Shown: positions 1 to 6,984 of the stretch, in pieces | Numbering within the stretch: the stretch's first letter is position 1 | Layout: each line of letters begins with the position of its first letter | Origin: Chloroflexia bacterium | GTDB lineage: Bacteria > Chloroflexota > Chloroflexia > Thermomicrobiales > JALYUS01 | Reading direction: 5' to 3' | Assembly: GCA_025928215.1 (NCBI GenBank) | Contig: JAICJW010000116.1 | Coordinates: 1-11,394 of the forward strand | DNA: 11,394 nucleotides | Notes under the pieces: model-generated | Databases searched by the model: none | What the model was told of the DNA's origin: nothing | The model's input: the letters and a program-made list of their open reading frames with translations, nothing else | Translations under genes and position numbers: made by a program

Positions 1-603
1 GTCGTTCATGCCGGTGAATTGACCGTCGCGCCGGGGGGCGAACAACGCCTCGATGATCTCTTCCGCGCTGGGGCTACGGAGACGGACGAGTTCGCGGCGG
101 TGCGTGAGCGGATCATCGCCGCGCGCCGCGCCGTGGCCGGCCCCGCGCTCGAACAGCTCATCGCAAGCCTGCGGGAACTGACGCCATACGCGGAAGCGAC
201 TGGCGTCCGCCTCGGTCTCGAATCCCGGCAGGATTACCGCGACATCCCGATTCTGGGCGACTGCGACACGATTTTCGGGAGCATCTCATCGCCGATGATC
301 GGCTACTGGCACGATACCGGCCACGCGCAGCGACAGGCGAATCTCGGTTACACGCCGCATGAGGCGTGGCTCAGGCAACTCGGCGACCGGCTCGTCGGCT
401 TCCATTTGCACGATTGCCTCGGCCTGCGCGACCACCTCATTCCGGGGCGTGGTCGCGTGGATTTCGCAATGGTTGTATCCTACCTGCGGGCGGAAACGAT
501 ACCCGCCTGCGAATTCGATTGGTATGAGGAAGTCGCGGATATCCGGGAAGGATTGGACTATCTCCGTGCCGTCGGATTCGAGCGAGGAGGGGCGCACGCG
601 TGA
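1..603 (+). CDS. Sugar phosphate isomerase/epimerase-like TIM-barrel protein, 5' truncated by window edge
   Basis: The reading frame is open from base 1 and ends with TGA at 601-603, giving the last 200 residues of a protein whose N-terminus lies outside the window. It resembles the xylose-isomerase-like / AP-endonuclease-2 TIM-barrel superfamily, whose members isomerise, epimerise or dehydrate sugars and polyols using a divalent metal. Visible features, numbered from base 1, are a strand ending VVHAGE (1-6), a Glu in GLESRQDY (E74), the WHDTGH segment (H104, D105, H108), the HLHD segment (H135, H137, D138) followed by a GRGRVDF turn, and a late Glu in CEFDW (E171). This order of Glu, His/Asp, His, Glu matches the usual metal-ligand pattern. 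Its stop overlaps the start of the glycosyltransferase gene (GTGA), suggesting translational coupling. The substrate cannot be told from the sequence. An internal TTG at 19 is not needed as a start, because the frame continues upstream and the preceding residues fit the fold. Confidence 0.8.
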   Translation, partial: VVHAGELTVAPGGEQRLDDLFRAGATETDEFAAVRERIIAARRAVAGPALEQLIASLRELTPYAEATGVRLGLESRQDYRDIPILGDCDTIFGSISSPMIGYWHDTGHAQRQANLGYTPHEAWLRQLGDRLVGFHLHDCLGLRDHLIPGRGRVDFAMVVSYLRAETIPACEFDWYEEVADIREGLDYLRAVGFERGGAHA

Positions 604-1652
604 AGCTTGTTATCCAGATTCCATGCTACAACGAGGAAGAAACGCTACCGGCGGTGCTGGCTGACCTGCCAAAATCCTTGCCCGGCATTGACGAGATTCA
701 GGTCGTCGTCATTGACGACGGCAGCACCGATCAGACGGCCAACCTCGCCAACATGCTCGGCGCGTACGTCGCGCCGCATACGGGGAACAAGGGGCTTGCA
801 GCGGCATTTCAGACGGGCCTCGATACCTGCCTCGCGATGGGCGCGGACATCATCGTGAACACGGACGGCGATCATCAGTATTCGGGCAGCGACATCCCCG
901 CCCTCATCAAACCGATCCTCAATGGCGACTGTGACATGGTCGTTGGCGACCGACGAACGCACGATGTCGCGCATTTCAGCCCACTCAAAAAGCGATTACA
1001 GGCCGTCGGGTCGTGGACGATGCGGCGCTTGAGCGGCACCGACATTCCCGACGCGCCGAGCGGCTTCCGCGCCCTCTCGCGCGAGGCGGCGATGCGGCTC
1101 AACGTCGTCACGCGCTATACCTACACGCTCGAAACGATCATTCAGGCGGGCAAGAAGAATCTCAGTGTGCGCAGTGTGCCGATCTCCTCCCGGCCGACGC
1201 GCCCCTCACGGCTCTTCCCAAGCGTCTGGTCATATGTCAAGCGCTCCGCCGCGACGATGGTGCGCATCTGGGCGATGTATGAGCCACTGAAGACGTTCGC
1301 GCTCTTCGCGGCGATGTTCCTGATTATCGGCGCGGCGCTCGTTGGCCGGTTCTTTTACTTCTATCTGGTGATCGGCGAGAAGGGCGCGCGACACCTTCAG
1401 TCGCTGATTATCGCGCTCATCTTCTCGATGATCGGCGCCGTCCTCTTCGCGGTCGGCCTGCTTGCGGACCTCACGGCGAATAACCGGCGGCTGATCGAGG
1501 ACAATCTGTATCGCACGAAGAAACTTCAATATCTGCTCTCGGTGCAGGTGGCGCGGGATGGCGAAGCGCCGCACAGCCTCCTCACCAACCTCGTGGAACC
1601 CGACACATTCATCGGCGCAGAGAGCAATCTTCATGGTGGTGGCGGGCTTTAG
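600..1652 (+). CDS. Membrane-anchored family 2 glycosyltransferase (polyprenyl-phosphate sugar transferase type)
   Basis: A 350-residue GT2 enzyme with a GT-A fold. Such proteins move a sugar from a nucleotide donor onto a lipid carrier such as undecaprenyl phosphate, or onto another acceptor, at the cytoplasmic face of the membrane. The N-terminus shows IPCYNEE (7-13), the nucleotide-binding DDGSTD (39-44), the metal-binding region TDGDHQY (88-94) and the DAPSGFRALS segment (151-160) typical of the DPM1/GtrB-like branch. Two hydrophobic segments follow at about 231-257 and 267-290, then a short charged cytoplasmic tail. The start is GTG at 600, which overlaps the upstream stop as GTGA. The final residues HGGGGL and the stop codon are encoded by one arm and loop of a strong palindrome (1629-1670), so the natural C-terminus may have been altered by that element. 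The upstream isomerase-like gene suggests a role in making or attaching an unusual sugar, but donor and acceptor are unknown. Confidence 0.87.
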   Translation: MKLVIQIPCYNEEETLPAVLADLPKSLPGIDEIQVVVIDDGSTDQTANLANMLGAYVAPHTGNKGLAAAFQTGLDTCLAMGADIIVNTDGDHQYSGSDIPALIKPILNGDCDMVVGDRRTHDVAHFSPLKKRLQAVGSWTMRRLSGTDIPDAPSGFRALSREAAMRLNVVTRYTYTLETIIQAGKKNLSVRSVPISSRPTRPSRLFPSVWSYVKRSAATMVRIWAMYEPLKTFALFAAMFLIIGAALVGRFFYFYLVIGEKGARHLQSLIIALIFSMIGAVLFAVGLLADLTANNRRLIEDNLYRTKKLQYLLSVQVARDGEAPHSLLTNLVEPDTFIGAESNLHGGGGL

Positions 1653-1670
1653 CCTGCCACCACCATGAAG
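1629..1670. repeat. Near-perfect 20-bp-arm palindrome spanning the glycosyltransferase stop codon
   Basis: Arms at 1629-1648 and 1651-1670 are inverted complements with one difference (G at 1644 opposite T at 1655, a wobble pair in RNA) and a 2-base loop. The core is GGTGGTGGCGGGC. The TAG stop of the glycosyltransferase (1650-1652) lies at the loop. There is no T-run after the right arm, only TAGACAAAGG, so it is not a classic intrinsic terminator. It may be a dispersed palindromic repeat of the REP type, an mRNA 3'-end stabiliser, or a bidirectional hairpin that reduces read-through into the next gene. Confidence 0.8.
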
Positions 1671-1675
1671 TAGAC

Positions 1676-1683
1676 AAAGGGGG
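1676..1683 (+). promoter_or_regulatory. Purine-rich ribosome binding site that bears on the amidohydrolase start
   Basis: AAAGGGGG directly abuts the ATG at 1684 (no spacer), but lies 6 bases before an in-frame GTG at 1690. Normal spacing therefore favours the GTG at 1690, which would shorten the protein by two residues (MP). Either start leaves the domain intact. Confidence 0.5.
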
Positions 1684-3294
1684 ATGCCGGTGCCGCTGCA
1701 CGACACGCTCTTTCTGAACGGAACCGTCGTGACGATGAACCCGGTGCATCCTGAAGCGGAGTCCGTGCTCGTCCGGGGGGACCGGGTCGTCGCCGTCGGG
1801 CTGGCGGAGGATATGCGCGCCCTCGCCGCGCCCGGCGCGCGGATCGTGGACCTCGCGGGGAAGACCCTCCTGCCCGGTTTCAATGAGGCGCACAACCACA
1901 TGCTGATGTTTGGCCGCTCGCTCGCGCAGGTGGATTGCCGCGCGCCCGGCTGCGACAGCATCAGCGAGTTGCAGCGGCGCGTTGCGGCCCGCGTTGCCGA
2001 GACGCCCGGCGGCGCATGGGTGCTCGGTCGCGGCTATGATGACCAATCGCTGGCCGAACGGCGGCACCCGACCCGCGACGACCTCGACGCCGTCGCCCCC
2101 GACCACCCGGTCGTCATCACGAACGCTTCCGGTCACCTTTGTGTCGCGAACACCCGCGCCCTCGGCCTCGCCGGCATCACGAACACCACCACGCCGCCCG
2201 AAGGTGGTGAGATCGTCCATGACGCCGACGGCACGCCGACGGGCCTGCTGCTGGAGACCGCGCAAGCATTCGTCACGAGCCTGATCCCGGAGCCGACCGA
2301 GGACGAACTTGTTGAAGCGCTTGGCCGGTGCGCGCAGCGGTATCTCGCCGCCGGCATTACGAGTAGCGCCGACGCGAGTGTGCATACGAACACACAGTTC
2401 CGCGCCTTCCAGCGCGCGGCAGAGACGGGCGTTAATCCCCTGCGCACAACGCTGATGCTGCGCGAGCACTTGCTCCCACACTTGGCGGAAACGGGCATCC
2501 GCACGGGGTTCGGCAGTGATCGCCTCCGTTGCGGCCCGATTAAGTTGTTTATTGACGGCAGCCTGATCGGGCGCACCGCCGCCGTCACGCAGCCCTTCTT
2601 GCATGATCCCGACCCCAACAACCTCGGCCTGACGATGATGAGCGAGTCAGTCTTTCAGGGATATGTGATGGACGCCCACGCAGCGGGGTGGCAGGTCGCG
2701 GTCCATGCCATCGGTGATCGCGGCATCGAAATGGTGCTCGATGCCTACGAGCGCGCGCTCGCCGCCCATCCACGCGCCGATCACCGGCACCGCATCGAGC
2801 ATTGCGGCATCCTGCGCCCGGACCTAATCGCCCGCATCGCCCGCCTCGGCGTCGTCGTTGTCACGCAGCCGATCTTCATCACCGAGTACGGCGACTCATT
2901 CATCCGCCACCTCGGCGAGGAGCGGGCCGCGCTCACCTATCCGTTCTGGTCGCTCCTCAACGCCGGGATCCCAATGGTCTTCAGTTCAGACTGCCCGGTT
3001 TCGGCATACGAACCCCTGAAGAGCATTCAGGTCTCCGTCACCGAGCGCACTGGCTCCGGCGCGGAATACGCGCCCGCCGAGGCGATCACGGTCAACGACG
3101 CCCTTCATGCCTATACCGTCGCGGGTGCATTCGCGACATTCGAGGAGCACGCCAAAGGATCCATCGCGCCGGGAATGCTCGCGGATTTCGCCGTTCTCGA
3201 CCAGGACCCCCGCCATACGCCTCCCAATGAGATCGCGGAAATCCCGGTTGCGATGACCTGGATCGGCGGCGAACTCGCCTACGAGCGGGCGTGA
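1684..3294 (+). CDS. Metal-dependent amidohydrolase, YtcJ/AepA-like (amidohydrolase family 3)
   Basis: A 536-residue member of the amidohydrolase superfamily, close to the usual 520-560 residues of the YtcJ-like group. It is probably a cytoplasmic hydrolase of amide or related bonds, with one or two metals. An N-terminal beta-sandwich part (about 8-65) leads to the HxH metal motif in GFNEAHNHM (H70, H72). GPIKLFIDGSL follows with K287, the usual bridging-lysine position, then HAIGDRG (H341), RIEHCG (H373) and FSSDCPV with the catalytic Asp D436. The C-terminus (KGSIAPGMLADFAVLD, 491-506) returns to the sandwich domain, as usual. No signal peptide is visible. It starts 31 bases after the glycosyltransferase stop, on the same strand, so it may share a transcript unless the intervening palindrome stops it. 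Substrates across this family are largely undefined, and I do not assign one. The start could also be GTG 1690, which has better ribosome-binding-site spacing. Confidence 0.9.
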   Translation: MPVPLHDTLFLNGTVVTMNPVHPEAESVLVRGDRVVAVGLAEDMRALAAPGARIVDLAGKTLLPGFNEAHNHMLMFGRSLAQVDCRAPGCDSISELQRRVAARVAETPGGAWVLGRGYDDQSLAERRHPTRDDLDAVAPDHPVVITNASGHLCVANTRALGLAGITNTTTPPEGGEIVHDADGTPTGLLLETAQAFVTSLIPEPTEDELVEALGRCAQRYLAAGITSSADASVHTNTQFRAFQRAAETGVNPLRTTLMLREHLLPHLAETGIRTGFGSDRLRCGPIKLFIDGSLIGRTAAVTQPFLHDPDPNNLGLTMMSESVFQGYVMDAHAAGWQVAVHAIGDRGIEMVLDAYERALAAHPRADHRHRIEHCGILRPDLIARIARLGVVVVTQPIFITEYGDSFIRHLGEERAALTYPFWSLLNAGIPMVFSSDCPVSAYEPLKSIQVSVTERTGSGAEYAPAEAITVNDALHAYTVAGAFATFEEHAKGSIAPGMLADFAVLDQDPRHTPPNEIAEIPVAMTWIGGELAYERA

Positions 3295-3312
3295 AGACGG
3301 GGAAAAGAATTT

Positions 3313-3348
3313 AACGCAGAGCGCGCGGAGGAGACAGAGGATACAAAG
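3313..3348. repeat. Four degenerate 9-bp tandem repeats in the convergent gap
   Basis: Units AACGCAGAG (3313-3321), CGCGCGGAG (3322-3330), GAGACAGAG (3331-3339) and GATACAAAG (3340-3348) share C at position 5, two purines at 6-7 and AG at 8-9. They are followed by an imperfect purine-rich tail (3349-3360). They lie in the 109-base gap between the convergent amidohydrolase and phoU genes, which is visibly more AT- and purine-rich than the surrounding genes. No clear stem-loop terminator is seen in the gap for either gene. Function unknown. Confidence 0.5.
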
Positions 3349-3403
3349 GGAAAAAGAGAACTTTCATCGTTCATTCGTTTATTTTCTCTGTACTCAATCC
3401 TTC

Positions 3404-4093
3404 TCAGCGCAGTTCTTCCTGCAATTTCCGCGCCCCGGTAGGGCGAATTTCCTGCATGTGCCCCGTCTCCGTGAAGAGAACGCGCTCGCAGATATTCGTC
3501 ACCCGGTCACCGATTCGCTCGAGGTTGTGGGCCGCCCAGAGGAGCAACGTCGCCTGCTGGATTGTGCGCGGATCGCCGATCATGAAGGTGAGCAATTCCC
3601 GGTAAACCTGATTATAGAGCGCGTCTACCGCGTCATCCTCGGCGGCGACGCGACGCGCCGAGACGACATCGTGATCCGTGAAGGCCAGAAGGGCGCGCCG
3701 CAGCATGTCCGTCACTGTTTCCGCCATGCGGGGGATGTCGAGGAGCGGTTTGAGCAGCGGTTCATCGCCGATCATCAGCGAGATCGTCGCCGTTCCCTCC
3801 GCGTGGTCGCCCATCCGTTCGAGATCGGTGATGATACTCAGCACCGCCGCGATCGTACGGAGGTCATGCACGAGCGGTTGCTGCATAGCGATTAACAAGA
3901 GCGCGCGATCCTCGATCTGAAAACGCAACGCGTTGACGCGCGCATCATCCTCAATGACGCGCCGCGCGACCGAGGCGTCACGTATGCGGAGCGCTTCGAC
4001 CGAGCGTTGGATGGATTTTTCCACCATGCTGCCCAGGGTCAGGACATCGGCATGTAATTCCTTCAGCCCCTGATCGAGCGCGATCCGTGGCAT
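3404..4093 (-). CDS. phoU: Phosphate signalling regulator PhoU
   Basis: A 229-residue protein made of two homologous three-helix bundles, the normal PhoU size and layout. PhoU sits at the cytoplasmic side of the Pst transporter and relays its state to the PhoR-type kinase, keeping the Pho response off when phosphate is plentiful. The two family signature helices are plain: LERMGDHAEGT at 91-101 and LERIGDRVTNICE at 191-203, both carrying the E..(M/I)GD metal-binding pattern. The N-terminal LDQGLKELHADVLTLGSMVE is also typical. The start ATG at 4091-4093 is preceded by AAGGGGA with 7 bases of spacing. It is the last gene of the phoPR-pstSCAB-phoU series, 39 bases after pstB. No convincing terminator follows in the gap to the convergent amidohydrolase gene. 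Confidence 0.96.
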   Translation of the reverse strand: MPRIALDQGLKELHADVLTLGSMVEKSIQRSVEALRIRDASVARRVIEDDARVNALRFQIEDRALLLIAMQQPLVHDLRTIAAVLSIITDLERMGDHAEGTATISLMIGDEPLLKPLLDIPRMAETVTDMLRRALLAFTDHDVVSARRVAAEDDAVDALYNQVYRELLTFMIGDPRTIQQATLLLWAAHNLERIGDRVTNICERVLFTETGHMQEIRPTGARKLQEELR

Positions 4094-4132
4094 CGTTCAT
4101 TCCCCTTTTCCCACCCGACTCGCCAGAGAAGA

Positions 4133-5020
4133 TTAACCGAAGCGCCCCGTAATATACTCTTCCGTTCGCGTGTCCGTCGGGTTCGTGAACAGGATAGAGG
4201 TCGGCGCGTACTCTATCAACCGGCCGGAACGATCCGACTCCACCGCGTTGCCGAGCATGAAGGCCGTCCGATCGCTCACCCGCGCCGCCTGCTGAAGATT
4301 ATGCGTCACGATGATGATCGTGTACTGAGCGCGCAGTTCGCGCATCAAATCTTCGATCTTCAGCGTGGAGATCGGATCGAGCGCGCTCGCCGGTTCGTCC
4401 ATCAGAATGACGGCAGGTGAGACGGCGATACAGCGCGCGATACAGAGCCGCTGCTGCTGCCCGCCCGACAGCGCGAGAGCGGACTGACGCAGGATGTCCT
4501 TCACTTCGTCCCACAAGGCGGCTTGCACGAGGCTCTTCTCGACGAGGTCCGCGAGCGCCCGCTTGTTGCGCTGCCCATGCAGGCGCGGGCCGTAGGCGAC
4601 GTTATCGAAGATGCTCATCGGGAACGGGTTCGGGCGCTGAAAGACCATCCCTATCCGCTTTCGAAGCGCGACGACATCAGTATTTGGGCCGTAAATTGAC
4701 CGTCCCTCGAAGGCGATGTCACCCTCCGTGCGCACACCGGGGATCAAATCGTTCATCCGGTTGATGGACCGTAGCAAGGTGGATTTCCCGCACCCGGACG
4801 GGCCAATAATCGCCGTCACCTGGCGCGCGGCAATCGCCATAGTCACGTCGGCAATCGCGCGATATTTCCCGTAATAAAGCGCGAAATGCTCGATCGAGAT
4901 GGCGGTCTCAGCGGGTGCCGTCTCTGCCGCAGGCTCAACCGGCGTCGGAACCGCGACCAATGAGGGTAGTGGCGTCCGTGTCATGCGTGGCACCGCCCGT
5001 TCGACCGATTCATATGCCAT
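4133..5020 (-). CDS. pstB: Phosphate ABC transporter ATP-binding protein PstB
   Basis: The ATPase of the high-affinity phosphate importer, working as a dimer under PstC/PstA. With the start at 5020 it has 295 residues. Walker A GPSGCGKST is at 73-81, LSGGQQQR at 184-191, Walker B VILMDEP at 204-210 and the switch His at 240. The PstB-specific phrases RPNPFPMSIFDNVAYGPR and LFTNPTDTRTEEYITGRFG are present. The frame extends upstream to an ATG at 5122, but that would overlap pstA by 76 bases and add 34 residues with no resemblance to PstB. The ATG at 5020 (MAYESVE) gives a 26-base gap after pstA, with AGGGA 7 bases upstream. Even so, about 38 residues rich in Pro, Ala and Thr precede the conserved AISIEHFALYYG, so the protein is longer at the N-terminus than the roughly 255-residue norm. 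A later start near MTRTPLPS is also possible. Confidence 0.95.
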   Translation of the reverse strand: MAYESVERAVPRMTRTPLPSLVAVPTPVEPAAETAPAETAISIEHFALYYGKYRAIADVTMAIAARQVTAIIGPSGCGKSTLLRSINRMNDLIPGVRTEGDIAFEGRSIYGPNTDVVALRKRIGMVFQRPNPFPMSIFDNVAYGPRLHGQRNKRALADLVEKSLVQAALWDEVKDILRQSALALSGGQQQRLCIARCIAVSPAVILMDEPASALDPISTLKIEDLMRELRAQYTIIIVTHNLQQAARVSDRTAFMLGNAVESDRSGRLIEYAPTSILFTNPTDTRTEEYITGRFG

Positions 5021-5046
5021 CTCCTCGTCCCTCTCCCGCGCGATGG

Positions 5047-5931
5047 TCAGCGCGTCGCTGTCAACCGCCGGTGCAGCCACCGACCGAAGAAGCGCGCAAT
5101 GATATTGAACGCCAGCACGCACAGGACCAGCAACGCGGCCGCGCCGTCCGCGATGTGGCGGTAATCCGGCACCAATCCTTCCGAGTTCACCTTCCAGATA
5201 TGGACGGCCAATGTTTCCGCCGGTCGGCGCAGGCCGAGCGGCGAGGTGTCGCTCCAGAGGCTGATGTCATGCCAGTTCAACGTCGCGCTCGACTGCCCCG
5301 ACGTGAAAAGCAGCGCTGCGGCCTCTCCGAAGATGCGCCCCGCGGTCAGGATAAACCCCGTCACCAACCCTGGCAATGCGGACGGGAGCAGCACCGTGCG
5401 GATCGTCTGCCAGCGCGTCGTGCCGAGGGCAAGACTCCCCTCGCGCAGCCCGTTCGGTACTGCTCGCAACGACGCTTCCGCCACACGTTCAATGACCGGG
5501 AAGTTGAAGACGGTGAGGGCAAGCGCACCGGCCAGCACGGAGAAGCCGAGATGGAACCGCTGGACAAAGAGCAGCAACCCGAACAGCCCGACGATGATGG
5601 AGGGCAATGACGCGAGCGTTTCCGTCGCCATGCGGATTACATCGGTCAATCGGTTTGGGGGCGCGAACTCGGAAAGATAGATACCGGCGCCGACACCAAG
5701 TGGAATGGTAATCAGCATCGTCAGCACCAGTAAATAGAACGAATTGAATATCTGTGGGCCGACGCCACCGCCCGCGACAAGCTGCGGCGCGGCGGTGAGG
5801 AAATGCGGCGTGAGATACCGGCCGCCCGTCACCATCAGGTACAAAAGGAAGGCCGCAAGGAGCGCGACGATACCGCATGACAACGTCCAGATGACCGCTG
5901 TCGCGATCCGGTCGGTGATGCGTGCGTTCAT
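5047..5931 (-). CDS. pstA: Phosphate ABC transporter permease PstA
   Basis: A 294-residue integral membrane subunit that, with PstC, forms the phosphate channel. About six hydrophobic segments are visible (about 12-35, 62-86, 107-123, 128-146, 188-209, 262-280). The cytoplasmic coupling loop has the family's EAA-type motif EGSLALGTTRWQTIRTVLLP (164-183), which docks on PstB. The PstA-like phrases ETLASLPSIIVGLFGL and GRIFGEAAALLFTSG also support the call. The start is the ATG at 5929-5931, overlapping the pstC stop as ATGA, so translation is probably coupled. The frame runs open a further 104 residues upstream, inside pstC, but that part is a hydrophilic read-through of another frame and is not coding here. 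Confidence 0.96.
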   Translation of the reverse strand: MNARITDRIATAVIWTLSCGIVALLAAFLLYLMVTGGRYLTPHFLTAAPQLVAGGGVGPQIFNSFYLLVLTMLITIPLGVGAGIYLSEFAPPNRLTDVIRMATETLASLPSIIVGLFGLLLFVQRFHLGFSVLAGALALTVFNFPVIERVAEASLRAVPNGLREGSLALGTTRWQTIRTVLLPSALPGLVTGFILTAGRIFGEAAALLFTSGQSSATLNWHDISLWSDTSPLGLRRPAETLAVHIWKVNSEGLVPDYRHIADGAAALLVLCVLAFNIIARFFGRWLHRRLTATR

Positions 5932-6866
5932 GCGTACACCTTTCGCGCACTGACGGCACGAATCGTCACAATCAGCGCCAGCGCGATGAGCAAGAGCAGG
6001 AGCGCCATGGACCAGAGGGCATTGTTCCAGGCAGTGCCGCCCACAGTATTCCCCATGTCGAGCGTGATAATACGTGTCAGCGTTGAGGCGCGATCCGTCA
6101 GCTGTTTGGGGATGATTTGCGTATTGCCGATCACCATCTGAACGGCTAATGCCTCGCCAATCGCCCGCGCCATGCCGAGGATGACCGCCGTCAGCAAACC
6201 CGGGCGCGCTGCCGGTAGGAGTACCCGCGCGATCGTCTGCCAACGCGTCGCACCCAGGCCATATGATGCCTCCTTCAGGCCGACGGGCAGCGCGCGCAGG
6301 CTATCCGTGGCGACGGTCGTGATCGTCGGCAGGGCCATAATGGAGAGAACGATGCACCCGGCGAGCAGGCTGAACCCGAGGCCGCCGATATGGTTGCGGA
6401 TAAACGGAACGAGGACGCTCAAGCCGACCCAGCCATAGACGACGGACGGGATGCCGACGAACAATTCGACCGCCGGTTGCAGCACGCGCTGCGCCCACTT
6501 CGGCCCGACTTCGGTGAGGAACAATGCCGCCGCAATGCTGAGGGGTGTACTAATGAGGATCGCCAGGAGGGTCACTTCCAATGAACCGACGATGAACGTC
6601 GCCGCGCCAAATGCTCCCGGTTTCTCGTCCGGCTGCCACACCGTGGAGAAAAAGAACTGGGTGATCGAAACCTTATTCTTGATGAAGGTTGTCAGACCCT
6701 TCGAGCCGATGAAGATGATGATCGCCGCGATAAACACCACCAGCGCCATCGCGCACGCCGCGAAGGTGATATACGTGACGCGATTCCACAGCCGCCTTCG
6801 CGATGAGAGATCGAGCGTCGTCTGTGCGCTTGCTCCCGTCCGTGGGGGATGGATTGCTTCCGCCAT
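5928..6866 (-). CDS. pstC: Phosphate ABC transporter permease PstC
   Basis: A 312-residue permease subunit, partner of PstA. A cytoplasmic N-terminal arm of about 30 residues is followed by a first membrane helix (about 32-55), a periplasmic/extracellular stretch containing WQPDEKPGAFGA (77-88), and then five more membrane segments. The coupling motif EASYGLGATRWQTIARVLLP (199-218) and the PstC-typical VELFVGIPSVVYGWVGL and GMARAIGEALAVQMVIGN are clear. I chose ATG 6866 because GGAGG lies 10 bases upstream. An in-frame ATG at 6887 (adding MSGGRAR) has only AGGA directly touching it. It lies 118 bases after pstS, the largest gap within the transporter genes, and that gap holds a stem-loop, so its expression may be lower than that of pstS. 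Confidence 0.95.
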   Translation of the reverse strand: MAEAIHPPRTGASAQTTLDLSSRRRLWNRVTYITFAACAMALVVFIAAIIIFIGSKGLTTFIKNKVSITQFFFSTVWQPDEKPGAFGAATFIVGSLEVTLLAILISTPLSIAAALFLTEVGPKWAQRVLQPAVELFVGIPSVVYGWVGLSVLVPFIRNHIGGLGFSLLAGCIVLSIMALPTITTVATDSLRALPVGLKEASYGLGATRWQTIARVLLPAARPGLLTAVILGMARAIGEALAVQMVIGNTQIIPKQLTDRASTLTRIITLDMGNTVGGTAWNNALWSMALLLLLIALALIVTIRAVSARKVYA

Positions 6867-6929
6867 CCGTGCTCTGCCTCCGCTCATTCCTCGCGCTCAG
6901 TACGATGCTCCGTCGCCGTCACGCAGCGA

Positions 6930-6959
6930 GAGGCCGGTTGAAGACTTCGTTCCGGCCTC
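6930..6959 (-). other. Stem-loop in the pstS-pstC gap
   Basis: GAGGCCGG (6930-6937) and CCGGCCTC (6952-6959) are perfect 8-bp inverted repeats around a 14-base loop that itself contains the small palindrome GAAGACTTC. On the transcript strand no run of U follows, so a classic terminator is unlikely. A processing or stabilising hairpin at the 3' end of the pstS message is the likelier role, giving more PstS than permease, as commonly needed for binding-protein-dependent transporters. The role is inferred. Confidence 0.55.
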
Positions 6960-6984
6960 CGATGTTCGTCTATTGTACGAGACC

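Noticed and set aside
1629..1670. The palindrome as an intrinsic terminator
   Set aside because: No T-run follows the right arm on the + strand, and the next gene starts 13 bases later. A repeat or mRNA-stability role fits as well or better.
1609..2604. A 331-residue open frame on the - strand, antisense to the amidohydrolase
   Set aside because: It shows Arg/Ala/Gly-rich shadow composition and no motif, while the + strand carries intact metal-binding motifs of a known family.
3295..3403. An intrinsic terminator between the convergent amidohydrolase and phoU genes
   Set aside because: T-rich and A-rich patches exist, but I found no stem of useful length next to them on either strand.
3365..4102. 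A 12-base exact direct repeat (CATCGTTCATTC) at 3365-3376 and 4091-4102, flanking phoU
   Set aside because: A few exact 12-base repeats are expected by chance in 11 kb. One copy is part of the phoU start region and there are no other mobile-element signs.
5021..5122. A 34-residue upstream extension of pstB
   Set aside because: It would overlap pstA by 76 bases and has no similarity to PstB. The ATG at 5020 is better placed.
5932..6243. A 104-residue upstream extension of the pstA frame
   Set aside because: It lies within pstC, is hydrophilic and His/Cys/Asp-rich with no permease features. The ATGA overlap at 5928-5931 gives a natural start for PstA.
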